NCBI GenBank assembly: GCA_018296165.2
Contig: JACKQL020000007.1
Location: 868,001-932,000, forward strand
Reading direction: 5' to 3'
DNA from: Termitomyces sp. T153
Lineage: Eukaryota; Basidiomycota; Agaricomycetes; Agaricales; Lyophyllaceae
Length of the DNA: 64,000 bases
Shown here in pieces: positions 1 through 11,164 of the stretch. Both the position numbers and the translations under genes were made by a program. Numbering within the stretch: position 1 is the first letter of the stretch; each line of letters starts with the position of its first letter. The notes beneath the pieces were generated by a model that did no database searches, was not told the origin of the DNA, and was given only the letters and a program-made list of their open reading frames with translations.

Positions 1-1280
1 ACGACAAGTGCCTGAGGATGGTAGAAAAATTGTTCGCCTACTGACAGCCTCTCCGAGCCGAAATAGGTATTGAATCCCGTGGGGAACTCGTACGGCTTTG
101 GCGGACGGGTGGTTGCTATTCTGTAGGGGTTTGTCTAGGCCAGTAGAAAGAACGAAGCGATACGAAGCTCACTGATCATTCCATCCCTGCTCGAGGACAC
201 CTGCTACACTCTGAACCCACTCGTCCACTTCCCGAGCTTCAGCCCACAGTCGCCAGGACTCGGTCGTCCCTGCGACACGGTCTTCTCTTAATGTGAAGCG
301 GGGCAATGCGTTCATATCTACAGGCTACGCGAAGACTGAATGGTAGGTAGACAGACGGAGCAGGCAAAATACCTGTTTGTTCGCGATTAATTGATGGGAT
401 AGGAGTTCGATACCCCTGCGCATAGGTGTTGGTGTAACAAGTATATGACGAGCATGTGCATGAACAAGCTTCGGCAACGAAGAATATGCAAGTCCTGTAA
501 AAAAGTTGGCGTACGGTCAAACGGTGCACTGATAACGCGTGCCTTTGCGGAGAACAAATCCATCTACTACAGGCGTCACGCTTGCCATGCTTTTCCCCAC
601 ATCAATGACCAGAGCAGTACCACGGCCGGCAGAAAAGCTGAAGGAGTGTCAGATCAAAGGAGAACATTAGGACGCAGAAACGTATGTGACGAACGCGCTC
701 AAAACACCTGTATTAGCGATGTAAAACGCGGGTACTTGGAATTCTTCAAACATGATTTCTGCCATCCGTTCACGATTGGCGGGAGTATTCCATGTCGGCT
801 CCGTCACTAAAATGGGATGTTCTGAAGGCGTACAACGCATCACGTTCACAAGGGCGTGCTCTATGAGGGGAGGGACGGCGCTAAAGTCTTGGACTTGATG
901 CAGCCGTAATCGCGTTAGAGGATATTCTTACGTGCCAGAACGCGTGTATGGCTTACTGAGACCATCAACAATCGGATTCGCGACCTCCATTCCTGCACGC
1001 CACAGGGAAGGACCATTCTCTCCAACATAGAGGTTCACAGATTTAGAACCTTGTGTCGAATTGGCTCCCTCAACTTCCATCGCTGTGTCGTCTCTTCCCA
1101 TATTATGGTATCCATATGTGGTTGGAATAACTGCTTTTGGAGTGTCATCTCCAGCGTACCCTGCGCGCAACGAAGATGAGCCAATATCAACTACAAGTGC
1201 CGATACCTCGTCTATCAAGATGTGAACATTATTCTGCAGGCAGGCGAGACTAATCACGTACCTCCGCCATAGTTTACCAT
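1..1280 (-). CDS. ARP4: Actin-related protein 4 (Arp4/BAF53 type), 3' part beyond the window
   Basis: Nuclear actin-like subunit shared by NuA4, SWR1 and INO80-type chromatin complexes. Seven exons are visible on the minus strand: 1280-1262, 1211-957, 893-695, 637-543, 494-373, 324-173 and 120-1 (continues past the left edge), about 320 codons. The first exon is only 19 nt; splicing gives [18 protein letters not shown], the Arp4 phosphate-1 loop. Later blocks include [18 protein letters not shown], the second loop VIDVGKS, then [11 protein letters not shown] and the Arp4-specific inserted segment ([18 protein letters not shown]) and NTYFG.ER. Intron 542-495 can only be joined in frame with a GC-AG donor. 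Start ATG chosen because it directly precedes the conserved motif. Shares a 213-bp divergent promoter with ERB1. The C-terminal third lies outside the window. Confidence 0.93.
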
Positions 1281-1493
1281 TATATATTACACTCTCAAAG
1301 CAGGGGGAGCAGGGGAACAGGGATGCAGCTACGGTGCCGAAATATTGCTTAGAGCGTTTGCGAATGGCTCTGCCTAAAGTGGTAAAAAGCGGGCTGCAGC
1401 TGATGACAATTGTTTGGAATCAAGCCCATCGCCCTCCCGATCCAGATTTTTCCAAAAAGCGAGGCCGCAAAAACGCACTTGCTAACTCGCGCT
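1281..1493. promoter_or_regulatory. Divergent promoter region between ARP4 and ERB1
   Basis: The 213 bp between the start codons of ARP4 (minus) and ERB1 (plus). The ARP4-proximal end is AT-rich (TATATA at 1281-1286), followed by a G-rich stretch near 1300-1320. An in-frame upstream ATG at 1410 exists for ERB1, but 1494 fits the family start better. No specific factor site can be assigned. Confidence 0.5.
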
Positions 1494-4109
1494 ATGGCTG
1501 TCAAGGAGATCACGAAACCGACCAAAAAGAGGAAGCTTTTGTCGGAAGATGAAGTTCAAACCCTACCGATAATCGCGGTAGGAGAGTTGGAAATGTTGAG
1601 CGACGAAGAAGACGGGGGAGACGCGGTATCTGACGATGGTGAGGTGGACGAATTTCCTGAAATTGACTCTAGGAGCGACAGCGACGATAACGAGGAGCTC
1701 GAAGGGATATATGACGAAGAGGACAGTGGAGAAGAGCTTGACGAAGACGAAGACGAAGACGATTCTTCAAGTGATGCAGACTCCCTTCATGTATTTCCGA
1801 AGGCAAAAACAATTATATCCAACATTACTGGGCAGCCAAAACGTGTCTATCCTGAGATTGAGCCAGATTATGACTCCGACTCCTCTACGGAAGATGTGAG
1901 TACCTCCATGTATACTTCACGACTTACTCAAAGAGTACTTAGGCTCCTAACCGCATTGGGAACGTGCCAATGCATTGGTACGACGATCTTCCTCATATTG
2001 GTTATGACATAGACGGAAAGAAGGTCTTACGTCCAGCGAAAGGAGATGAGCTGGACAAGTTTTTGTCCACTGTAGAAGACCCCTCCGCATGGTAAGTTGT
2101 ATATTTAAACCTCACGGCTTGACTCCTGAGAGATGATACTAGGACATCTGCATTTGATAAAAATACTCAGATGGATAAGCCTCTGACGAACGAAGAACTT
2201 GATATCATCCGCAGATTATATGCAGGCGAAATACCGGACGCCACTTACAACCCCTATGAGCCGACTACAGAATGGTTCACAGGCAAGGGGAAGGAGGAAA
2301 TTATGCCACTTTCATCCGCTCCCGAACCGAAACGTCGATGGGTACCAAGTAAATGGGAGAAACAAAAAGTGAGCTGGTTCCCAATCTGTGTTGAAGGAGC
2401 TCATGTTAATTGCCGATGTAAGGTCATGAAAATAGTTCGTGCCATACGGCAAGGCCGAATCATAGGTTCAAAGCCGAAAACTACCTCCAAATTCTCTTTC
2501 TACTCCATTTGGTCTGAACCATCATCGTCGCATTCACCCCCCCTACCAGCACCAAAGCCTCGGCTTCCGACTAATTCTGAGTCATATAACCCACCAGAGG
2601 AATATCTCCCAACCGAGGAAGAACGTAAAGAATGGGAAGCTCAGGACCCAGAAGACCGAGAGCAAGACTACTTGCCAAAAAAACACTCTGCATTACGGCT
2701 CGTTCCAGCCTACGACCGCTTCATTAAAGATCGCTTCAATCGTCAATTGGACCTCTATCTTGCTCCAAGGATCCAAAGAGCCAAACTCAATGTCGACCCC
2801 AGCACATTGATTCCTAAATTGCCCAGTCCAAGTAGCCTGAAGCCTTTCCCAAATTATAAAAGCCTAAAGTTTACGCATACCAAGGGCCGTGCAAGGTGTG
2901 TTAGTATCAGCCCTGATGGTGGCTGGGTGATTAGCGGTGATGAAAGTGGCCAAGTGAGCCTTTGGGAGGTTAACGTTGGACGTGAAGTCAAGCGTTGGAC
3001 TTTTGACAGCAAGATAGGAGCTGTAGAGTGGTGTCCACGACTTGATGTCAGCTACTTCGTCGTATCTGTGTGAGTAATCTCTACCTTTATGACGAGCGTC
3101 TCGTGACATAGTGTCTAGCGAGGAGAAAATCCATTTCATCATCCCTCCGAATCTACCCAATTCGGTTCTATCCCATACACAAGCTTTGCTAGCTCCTTCT
3201 TCCCTTCCGCCAGCGCCAGCGACACCATCTCCTGTAAAGTGGTTCACACCACCGACTACCACTTGGTCGATCGACACACCTATCCTGACTACCAATATGC
3301 CTCCCTCTTCTGGAATACCGGTGCAGTTGACATGGCATCGAAAAGGCGATTATCTCGCAAGTGTCTGTGAGTTATGCTCCCCCTTTTCACTGTTGCTATA
3401 GCTTAATTGGCATTGAATTCAGCGACAGGTGGAACTCAAGGTGGTGTATGGATTCACCAAGTTCCTCGAAGGCATTCTCAGGCTCCGTTCAAGAAAGTTA
3501 AGGGTGCGATCCAAATGGTTCTCTTCCACCCGTCGAAACCCCATTTCTTCGTGGCTGTAAGTATAAAATGCTTCTGCATCTATTTGTCATGACCTTTTCC
3601 CAGACCCAACAATATGTCCGAATTTACAACCTTTCTGAGCAGAAGCTTTTGAAGACTCTACAACCTGGCATCAAATGGATATCGTCCATGGACGTACATC
3701 CCTCCGGCGACCATCTCATTGTTGGCGGTTACGACAGGAAGTTATGCTGGTTTGATCTCGAGCTTAGTGACAAGCCCTACAAAATTCTGAGGTTCGACAA
3801 GTCTTTCACTGATCAACTTGACCTTATCTCTTGCATCCACTCAGATACCATACACGTGCTATACGTTCACTCAATTTCCATTCTTCATATCCACTCTTCG
3901 CCTCCTCCTCGGATGATGGCTCCATTCAGATCTTCCACTCGAGGGTATATAGCGACCTCATGACGGATCCTTTGATTGTACCGTTGAAAATACTGCGCGG
4001 TCACGAAATTCGAGATGGGCTTGGTGTTCTACAGATCGAATGGTCTAGTCGGCAGCCGTGGCTTATCAGCAGTGGAGCTGACGGTACAATCGCGGTATGG
4101 TGTAGCTGA
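1494..4109 (+). CDS. ERB1: Ribosome biogenesis protein Erb1 (BOP1 homologue)
   Basis: PeBoW/NOP7-complex protein acting in the nucleolus in 27S pre-rRNA processing and 60S assembly. Eight exons: 1494-1895, 1943-2091, 2143-2368, 2423-3069, 3119-3366, 3423-3556, 3604-3791, 3845-4109; 752 aa, all phases consistent. The N-terminus has an acidic tract (about residues 25-120), then the BOP1 N-terminal domain with GNVPMHWYDDLPHIGYD, EWFTGKGKEE and PKRRWVPSKWEKQK|VMKIVRAI, then a C-terminal WD40 propeller (ARCVSISPDG, LTWHRKGDYLA, ASSSDDGSIQIFH, SGADGTIAVW). Intron 2369-2422 is 54 nt, in frame and without stop, so retention would insert 18 aa. Length fits fungal Erb1 (about 750-800 aa). Confidence 0.96.
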
Positions 4110-4974
4110 TGCTGAACAATTTTAACGGTGAACTTGCTGCTTTGCAGCATTAAGCACGCCATGATTCTCAGGGTCGGTCTTTTGAGTATCAATCGACGAC
4201 ATAAGTAACGGCAAGCGTTTCAAAATTTGAACACATCGATTTCTTTGAGGACGTTTAACGAGCTACTGGAGCTACACAGCAGCTCAGCCGTGGTTAAGAT
4301 CAGCTTGTGGTCTAGCCCAAATTCTGAACCCGCTTTTCTCTTACTTACATAGTTGTTGAATACTCCGACGTAATTCGGATAGAAATGATTTGGCACCCCT
4401 CGAGGGAACATCACTGGTTCATCCGCTCCGGAGTAGTTGTAAGCTGCAAGAATAATCTTAAATTTACAGAACACCCAACCCCACGGAAACGGAGAAAAAG
4501 TCTGATATTCATCAGAGATGTTGATTCGAATGAATGAATGCGTTCACTATTCAAACTCGCCAGGCAAAGACTAATCTCTTCTCAGCTCATTGGCAACGAG
4601 TTGAAATTTGAAACGACGCTGTTTTACGTAAGTTCCCTCCCCTCTATGATCGCAAGAAGTCGATGTCCGATGACGGTACAGAATGTGGATATGTACGTAT
4701 ACTTACTCTTGAGATTGTGATCATGCTGCCAGATAACCAACAGGAGATAATTCTGGATCATCGGGTAAAAGACTCCCAAAATGAGTGTCCCGTTTACCCA
4801 ATCGATAGAGGAATTGGGGGAGAAGTACTAACGACATAGACCTGAGAAGCGGCGGTATGATCGGGAGATGAGAGGATAGCTTGAATTTGGCTTGAACCTT
4901 TAAAAGCCAGAATGGTCGAGCACATCCACTGATTCCCGAATCTCGTCTTCTTGCTCTTTTCCTGCTGGAGAACG
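4110..4974. other. Unresolved interval with exon-like pieces on both strands
   Basis: Between ERB1 and the membrane-protein gene. On the minus strand there are open stretches ending in strong donors: about 4520-4355 (contains SPFPWGWVF and PNHFYPNYVGVFNNY before GTAAGTAAG) and about 4830-4708 (hydrophobic, before GTAAGTATA), and a possible last exon near 4255-4120. On the plus strand, 4538-4627 encodes a short basic segment with LIGNELK...FY before GTAAGTTCC, and 4770-4830 reads FTQSIEELGEKY then stop; this is faintly like complex I assembly factor NDUFAF2 but stops interrupt the middle. I could not assemble a convincing gene on either strand. It may be a fast-evolving small gene, a decayed gene, or untranslated sequence. 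Confidence 0.3.
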
Positions 4975-6570
4975 ATGGTTAACTGGTCAGACCCTCAAGA
5001 GATTTCAAAAGACTCCGGTACGCTCTGTTTTCCCTATAACCATCAGAAAATTATCATGTTTTTCAACAGAAATCTTCTCAAAACTGATATTTGCACTCTT
5101 TGGAGTGTATGTATGGGAGTTGTTCATGACCTCAAATTTTGAGTGGTCCCTCTTCAGCAAGAAAAGGAAATTTCGATGGCCATTGGTGTGTTTGTCGTCC
5201 GCATTCCTCGTGATCGCCCACTGAAACGTACCCATAGAGTCCGTGTTGACATTGTAAAGCCTATCTCTGACTAAGAGTATCTACAGTTTTCTTCTTCCTC
5301 TGTCGTTACTGCATGCTTCTGGCATTTGTTGGCTTGTAAGTGCTAACATATCTTGTCTGGCCGTTCTTAGCTACCACGATGAACAACAGAATTGTTTCTC
5401 TCAATATCTCAACCCCAGTAAGAGATCCTTTGTTTTTATCATTTCTGGTTCCTCATCACCTTCTCAGATCAACTGCGGGGTGCGTTCTTGGTTTTTAATT
5501 TTTTTTCAAGTTGTCAATGACGGGGCATAGGCCCTGTATACCTTCAATTCGGTGCTTCAAAATTGAATCCTTTCTTGATGTCGTCTCTCAACTGTTTTCA
5601 GTGGACTGGCAACATGACAATCCTTTGTGCTTCGACTTCTCTTATGTTGAGAACGCGAGTGCAATTTCCATCCCAGATGTCGCTCAAACTCAATGTTATA
5701 TAGTATCGCTTTATGGGAGCGCAACCGCATCATTATCGCTTCTTTGGGCACTCTCTGCCTCGCACACTGGGCTCTGTTGTATCGTACTATGTTCATCGTG
5801 AAAGCTGCATGGGATATTCGATCTCAAACTTGCATGGTCACTGCAACCAATCCGTCTTTGCTCAATGTCACATTCTTTTTCAGTAAATTTTCTTACTTGT
5901 TCTTTCGCGTTGAGAATGTCATTTTTCGATAGCGATGGGTTTCGATCTTGTTATTCTCATTTTCACAGCGGTGGCTTTACTCAAAAAACACTCTGCAAGA
6001 ACAGATCTCTGGAAGCTACTCTTTCACGACGGTCTTGTTTACTTCCTCATATCATTCTCGACCAACTGTATCCCGGCGGTTCTCAATGTACTCAATCTAA
6101 ATAGTGAGTCTCACGCCATATGTCACTGTTGACCACTTGTGACTTGATCTCTGATAGCGCCCATGAACGTGTAAGTTGTGATATGTCTCGCTGAACTATC
6201 CTCTTTATGTGATCATTCTGCTTGAATAGAATGGCTACAGTGAGTTAGACGCACTTAGAATGTCAAAGGACTATGGGCGCTGATTAGAAATGAGTAGATT
6301 CCGGCTGCTACGGTCACGTCTGTGCCTACGTTATCTCTCACCAATTTTCACTGATATCGGAACAGTTCGATTGCCGCGTGTCGTGCAGTAATCAGATTAT
6401 TAGACTTCAAGTCAAACGATGTCTATGTGCATTCAATGTCGAACATAGCTAGCGTTCATCCTATCCGGCACAGCATTGCCCCGTACTCTCCTAAATCTCC
6501 GAAATACGCACTTAAGCGACCTGAGGTTCATGTAACCACCGAACATATTACCATGGCTGAATTTTCGTGA
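4975..6570 (+). CDS. Fungal seven-transmembrane protein, DUF6533 type
   Basis: Assembled from 13 exons: 4975-5017, 5070-5189, 5287-5335, 5390-5417, 5468-5479, 5531-5551, 5602-5654, 5704-5882, 5933-6103, 6158-6170, 6230-6239, 6298-6317, 6366-6570; 307 aa with consistent phases. Start MVNWSDPQEI leads into the family block GVYVWEL...KKRKFRWPL and CRYCMLLAFVG, then INCG|ALYTFNS|WTGNMT, ALWERNR, TMGFDLVIL, DGLVYF and NTPMNVMATIPAATVTSIAACRA, the usual order of the large basidiomycete family that carries DUF6533 near the N-terminus. Helices are hydrophobic; the C-terminal tail (after LLDF) is polar and serine-rich. Intron 5655-5703 needs a GC donor (GCGAGT). Several exons are only 10-28 nt. Function unknown; a sensory or channel role is conceivable but not shown by sequence. 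Confidence 0.85.
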
Positions 6571-6974
6571 AGTGTTCCAATACTGAATCTCCGAAGTGTA
6601 TTAACAATGTTATAGGCCATCCAGCGCTGACTCACCATATAGTAATAGTAAGAACCGTACTTCGTCCGTGGACCTTGGTTCACCAGGGGATCTGGAAGGT
6701 CACTCAGAGAAAAGCGAAAAAGAATCTTTCGTATTTCCCCAACAGGTCTAACCAATCTTACACACATAATTCTTGTATATCTTGGGATTATCCTGATCTT
6801 GGTGTTCCTTGTTCGAAAGGTGGGACGGGGGGAGACGTTTATACATGTCTATTAGAGTTGTGTCATTTATAATAATAGATTGGGTACGTCTATCAAGCAA
6901 ATCTTTTATCGATATGGGAGTACGAGGAGCTTGATAGGATGGGAATAAAAAGCAATACAAACGTAAATACAGTA
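6571..6974. other. Intergenic region, no gene seen
   Basis: Convergent 3' flanks of the seven-helix protein gene (plus) and the LLP-type gene (minus). Only short chance reading frames without family resemblance; AT-rich, presumably untranslated 3' sequence of both genes. Confidence 0.5.
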
Positions 6975-7625
6975 TCATCGTCTTCTTTTTGCGCGTCCAG
7001 CTTTCCGTCGGCCACTAAGGTCTCCTTTACGGTTCATCCCATCTCGCCGAGGTTTGGGATCTAATCCTTTTGAAAGTCTCCACTCTTCTCTCCGTGACCC
7101 TCGCGGACCATGTGTTGATATCGACTTTCTAGGCTCCGTGTCGACAGACATAGCATCTGCAGACATAAAATAAGGATAGATAGATAAGGTCAAAAAGAAT
7201 TCGGGCCAACCTGTGGGCTCGCACAATACATTGATCTCCTCGTCTGTAGAAAGTTCAAAACATCAATGAAGGCTGCCACTTGACTGAGTGAAGGAATCAT
7301 GAGAGAGAAATCTGTGGCCTAGAAGGCGATCCTGAAGCGGAGTCCGACCAGTTCCTCCGTGATGTAATGTGTCCATGCTCTCCGCAGTAATGTCACTCGA
7401 ATCCAAAAGACCAAAGGTTGCAAACCAACACCAACCTGGGACACAATCTTCTCCCTCTTTCTGCTCCTGCACAGGAACATCGCCTTCAGAGTCCTTCGAT
7501 ACGATAGCTGTGAGTTTTGAATTGAGTCGGTGCAATCGTGCAGCTTCTGTCACTGCATAGACGCTATCTTCGCGCTTCTTATTGCGAAAGGTGCGCTTCG
7601 TCTTGGATCTGATTGATTTTGCCAT
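6975..7625 (-). CDS. LLP/DUF2423 nucleolar protein (yeast YBL028C, human LLPH homologue)
   Basis: Small very basic nucleolar protein linked to 60S ribosome biogenesis. Exons on the minus strand: 7625-7349, 7243-7211, 7156-6975; about 163 aa. The N-terminus MAKSIRSKTKRTFRNKKRE, followed by YAVTEAARLHRLNSKL, is the DUF2423 signature; the C-terminus (ISTHGPRGSRREEWRLSKGL, then RRKAGRAKRRR) is the usual basic tail. The middle (FATFGLLDSSDIT) is less conserved. The end of exon 1 is uncertain: the donor at 7348 is weak (GTCGGA), and another at about 7280 would also keep frame. A CACGTG E-box lies at 7721-7726, about 95 bp upstream. Confidence 0.88.
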
Positions 7626-8371
7626 TTAGTAGAATGAGGGGTGTCTTTGACTCTGAGTAGTAGTAGTAACGAACGAGCTATTACCAAGTCAGCAAAATTA
7701 TTTAGCGGAGTGTCAATTGGCACGTGGCTCACGGGGCCGAACGTCAACTCAATGGTGGCGGAGTAAAAATCTGGTTGGAATTTGAGGAACAGAATTTCTG
7801 GTTGATTGCGTTGAAGAAGAAAGCAAATTCAAACCATGACTTGAACAGACTCAAGATTCAGTGTGAGTTATATGTAGTAGACCAAAATTTACTAGAAAGC
7901 TTTTACCACTAGCTGTAACATGAGCAGATCTTCATTTCATACTGCTCTTTCTCAATTTGCGATCAGCCCTGGCAGCGAGAAGGATTACCATATGGTGAGC
8001 AATAAAATCAGTTTCTTTCTGACATTGCGACAATCCCCTAGCCCCACGATGTCTCAGAATCTTGTATGTACTCGAGTTCCTGAACAGGATGCGAAGAGCA
8101 GTGGTCGAAAAGATAAGAAATGTGGAATCTCGATACTTTTCTCCCCATCTCACTAGATGACTTGAGTCTCGGGCAAAGTCTACTAAACGTTCGAAATGAA
8201 CGTGTCGCAATCGAAATTAGCAATAGTGACGAGAAAAATTGGGCCTTGCGTTTAACACGTTTAACACCATTATCCATTATTGAGAGCTTGATTCTAAATG
8301 CCAACAGGATGATTTTCATAAGATGCAGAATGTGAACCGAAAGAAGAGGACATTCATTGGTTAATGGCAAG
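7626..8371. other. Intergenic region, no confident gene
   Basis: Lies upstream of the LLP-type gene and downstream of SmF, both on the minus strand. Holds a CACGTG motif (7721-7726) and several short reading frames of about 60-110 codons on both strands. One plus-strand stretch starting with ATG at 7920 runs into a GTGAGC donor-like site at 7993, but no family match or continuing exon was found. Confidence 0.4.
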
Positions 8372-8839
8372 TCAGGCTCGATCTTCAGAGTCGGTTTCGG
8401 CTGGAGCCTCTCTGTGCAGGAAGGTGTTGTTAGGCTAGAAGTGACGCAGAAAACGATAGACTTATGATATAGAGAACATTGTTACATCTGGATATGGAAT
8501 AAATCAAGGTACGAAGAAGACATCAAAGCACACACCGAATGAAGACCTCTCCTAGAGCCCCGTTCGATTGTCCGTCTTGAAACTCCTCCGTATTGGCGAG
8601 CTGGAAAGAAACAATTAGACTAAGATCGCAACTGTGATATTTAGTGAATACTTGAAGGTTCATGTACCCATCAGTGCTGACAAGGAAACCCTTGTATTCC
8701 AACCCCCATTTTAGCCGAACAAATACGGGCTTTCCGGTAAGTTCTTGCATGAAAGGCTTGGGGTTGACGGGATTCACCTAGATTGATCATGTTTGAGTGA
8801 AGAGTGTCAGAGAGATAGATAAAATCGCACAGATGCCAT
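8372..8839 (-). CDS. SMX3: Small nuclear ribonucleoprotein SmF
   Basis: Core Sm-ring protein of spliceosomal U1, U2, U4 and U5 snRNPs. Five exons on the minus strand: 8839-8831, 8777-8652, 8600-8536, 8487-8462, 8409-8372; 87 aa, matching the usual 86-88 aa. Sm1 motif: [20 protein letters not shown], then [18 protein letters not shown] and LANTEE; Sm2: [13 protein letters not shown]. First exon is 9 nt (ATG GCA TCT, context CACCATGG). The acidic tail ends ETDSEDRA. The last acceptor was chosen among three overlapping AGs (CACAGAGAG) because only one restores this tail. Divergent from NC2-beta with 99 bp between starts. Confidence 0.93.
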
Positions 8840-8938
8840 GGTGGTGGTTCAAAACGACGCGTGCGGACTTGGAATTTTGGAAGTGAAGTGACATCAAACG
8901 TTGAATTTGCAACCTTGCATCCTGTTTACCTGTAAACC
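8840..8938. promoter_or_regulatory. 99-bp divergent promoter SmF / NC2-beta
   Basis: Shared upstream region of two essential genes. Contains ACGCGT at 8857-8862, the core of the MluI cell-cycle box known from yeasts; whether it is used here is inference. No clear TATA box. Confidence 0.5.
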
Positions 8939-9599
8939 ATGTCAGACCACGAGGGGCATTCTGGTGGTCCCCCGGCCACAGATGACGATCTTTCTCTTCC
9001 AAAGGCGACAGTAGCAAAAATGATTTCTGGTAGGCGATCTCGATCCAAGGTCATAGAAGAGCATGCTCAGTTTCCGTTTCATTCGTCCATTATAGAGCTA
9101 CTCCCAAGCGACGTGATTTGTGCTAAGGAAACGCGTGATTTAGTCATTGAATGTTGTGTAGGTGAACACGACTCTCTCTTCATCATAAATGATGGTCTGA
9201 ATTTCCAAAGAATTCATCCATTTGATTTCTTCGGAGGCCAATGAGATTTGCGAACAGGAGTCAAAGAAAACAATAGCACCGGAGCACATAATCTCAGCTC
9301 TCAAAGTATGCCGCTTCCTTTTCTTCCTCTTTCACGGACTATAATTCGAGGACAGCGACTTGGTTTTGATTCCTTTACAACAGAAGTTGAGGATGTTCTC
9401 AAAGATCATAAGCAACAGCAGAAGGTGCGTCTTAGGTCATGTTATGACTGATGGTCTCCTTGCTTATGACTCGCTGAAGGACCGTGAAAAGAAAGTTTCG
9501 AAATTTGAACAATCCGGTTTAACGGAAGAAGAACTGTTAGCAAAACAGGAGGAGCTTTTTGCAGCCAGTCGCGCGAGATTCCAAACGACGCAGCAATAA
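8939..9599 (+). CDS. NCB2: Negative cofactor 2 subunit beta (Dr1)
   Basis: Histone-fold protein that dimerises with NC2-alpha (Bur6/DRAP1) and binds TBP on promoters, blocking or modulating pre-initiation complex assembly. Five exons: 8939-9029, 9096-9161, 9211-9305, 9356-9424, 9480-9599; 146 aa, phases consistent. Begins MSDHEG.SGG, then DDDLSLPKATVAKMIS, LLPSDVICAKETRDL, ECCVEFIHLISSEANEICE, KKTIAPEHIISALK, LGFDSFTTEVEDVLKDHK and the C-terminal QSGLTEEELLAKQEELF. This is the complete family in order and of the right size. Confidence 0.96.
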
Positions 9600-9657
9600 T
9601 GTCGCGGTCTGTATTTTATTCGTATTTGTACGTCTACACTGTATACAATTAATGCGA

Positions 9658-11066
9658 TTATTTTCTTTTGTGACGTGCCAGTAGAATATTGAGCCTCCTG
9701 TGTGGGACATCACCGTTCCACACAAAATTTCCTACTTTATCCTGAGACAAAATTGGCAGCCCCTCCTGTTCGATTATGAACGAAGCTGAAACTGATGCAT
9801 GAAACGTCGCTAGACATTTTTGTCAGGGGGGGTAAACTGGTTCGTAACGTTGCTTACCTTTCACTACATCTCCAGTCAACATGAGTCCTGCAGCAAGCCC
9901 ACCTAAGAAACTATTACCCGCTCCTGGGAGTACATCAGCTATCGTACGACAAAATCATTTCTTAATCACCTGTGACATCAACGATCCGTTTGGAATCGTT
10001 TATTGACCAGTATGCGTCGATCCACTGTCCCCGACTATCTAAGGTTTTCACATAGGCACCCAGTCCACCACTCCTGATGATGACCCAGCCTTTCCTTGAG
10101 TCCCCAATACCATAACTTAACAGGCGATCTGCCGCTTGTTCAATTGAGGACGGAGTTGGCGGCAGAGGTATTGATAGCAGGGACAAGGCCTCCTCCGCAT
10201 TCGGGCTTGCTCACTCCATGAACTCTTGAAATGATGACACCAAGGTGTCAGACGAAATGAACGCACCTTAAGATGGCAATACCAGGTAAAACCTTGATTA
10301 GGGCAGGTAGTTCCTCTGGTACGCATTTGTCCTTTGGACTTCGTCGGTGAGTAGGATAGGCATCAACCAAGTCCACGAACTGGTATTGGTTCATAGATGA
10401 TTATTGGACACCAACCACCGGTTGCATGAACTTCTGAAATGATATCGGAGGCTCGTTTTGGAGAACAAATAAAATGCAGGATGCGAGGCTTAGGAATCCT
10501 GGTGCCAACAAGATCTTTGGGTGTGATTCTTATCCCTGGCGTCGTATACTCAAAACTGGATACATTATGGGGTCGTGAGCAACCAGTGATATTCAAAAAG
10601 TTCAGGAGTTAATCTACTTTCGGTGCGCACCACGGTAGGAGTTCAAGGCATGCGTTGTAAGACGGTTAGGCTGGTCTCTGAATATCCACATATCTGGTCC
10701 ATAAATCGACAGCTTTGTTTCGATCGACGTCGGAAAATCGTAGCCTTTATCAATGATCATGCCAATTTCCTCAGCAGAAAGCCTGGGTTATTATATTGAG
10801 TAAGATGGACCCAGAGTCAAAGATAGTTTTAGTACCATATTCGAGCTCCTATTGCTGCATAAGTCCCTCCCCCACCAATCTGAAGAATATATATTAGGAC
10901 TCTGGAGTCAATTTGCAACCGGCAAGGACGAAAATCTTTCCTGAGGATCCAAGACTCTACCTGTTGGAAACCCATCTGCATCTGTAAATGAAAAATCGTC
11001 AATTATAAACATTCCAAGTGTCACAAAGCCACTGGGTACAGGCTCTGCGTTCAGGTCTTTTGACAT
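9658..11066 (-). CDS. MAK32: Mak32-like PfkB-family carbohydrate kinase-related protein
   Basis: Eight exons on the minus strand: 11066-10920, 10879-10836, 10782-10627, 10555-10381, 10331-10267, 10205-9970, 9923-9858, 9809-9658; 346 aa (yeast Mak32 363). Seen: start MSKDLNAEP..., GMFIIDDFSF, IGGGGTYAAIGARIW, IYGPDMWIFRDQPNRL, FEYTTP.IRITP, YEPIPDKCVPEELPAL, LSPNAEEALSLL, VDVTGAGNSFLGGLAAGL (PfkB second signature) and a C-terminal SASF.IEQEGLP. Mak32 is needed for killer dsRNA-virus maintenance in yeast; substrate unknown. Two junctions are odd: intron 10626-10556 needs a GC donor, and exon 1 either runs 7 codons past the usual family end (...DPQ) to a GT at 10919 or uses a non-GT donor. Ends 58 bp from NC2-beta's stop, tail to tail. 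Confidence 0.88.
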
Positions 11067-11164
11067 GAAAGTAGTGTTTGTGATCAGGAGATAAGATAAG
11101 ATTTCTTTGCTGGCGTTGGACCCCAAGCCTTCAAGCTTCAACAAAGAGGTCGCTTTTAAACATC
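11067..11164. promoter_or_regulatory. 98-bp divergent promoter MAK32 / PPTase
   Basis: Shared upstream region between two oppositely oriented start codons. A TTTTAAA stretch just before the PPTase ATG (about 11,152-11,158) is the only core-promoter-like element. Confidence 0.45.

Noticed and set aside
2864..3295. 143-codon frame on the minus strand
   Set aside because: Entirely antisense to well-conserved ERB1 exons 4 and 5 and spanning an intron; a shadow frame.
4538..4830. NDUFAF2-like complex I assembly factor gene on the plus strand
   Set aside because: Only the first and last dozen residues resemble the family; the central part contains stops in every splicing I tried. Left as an unresolved interval.
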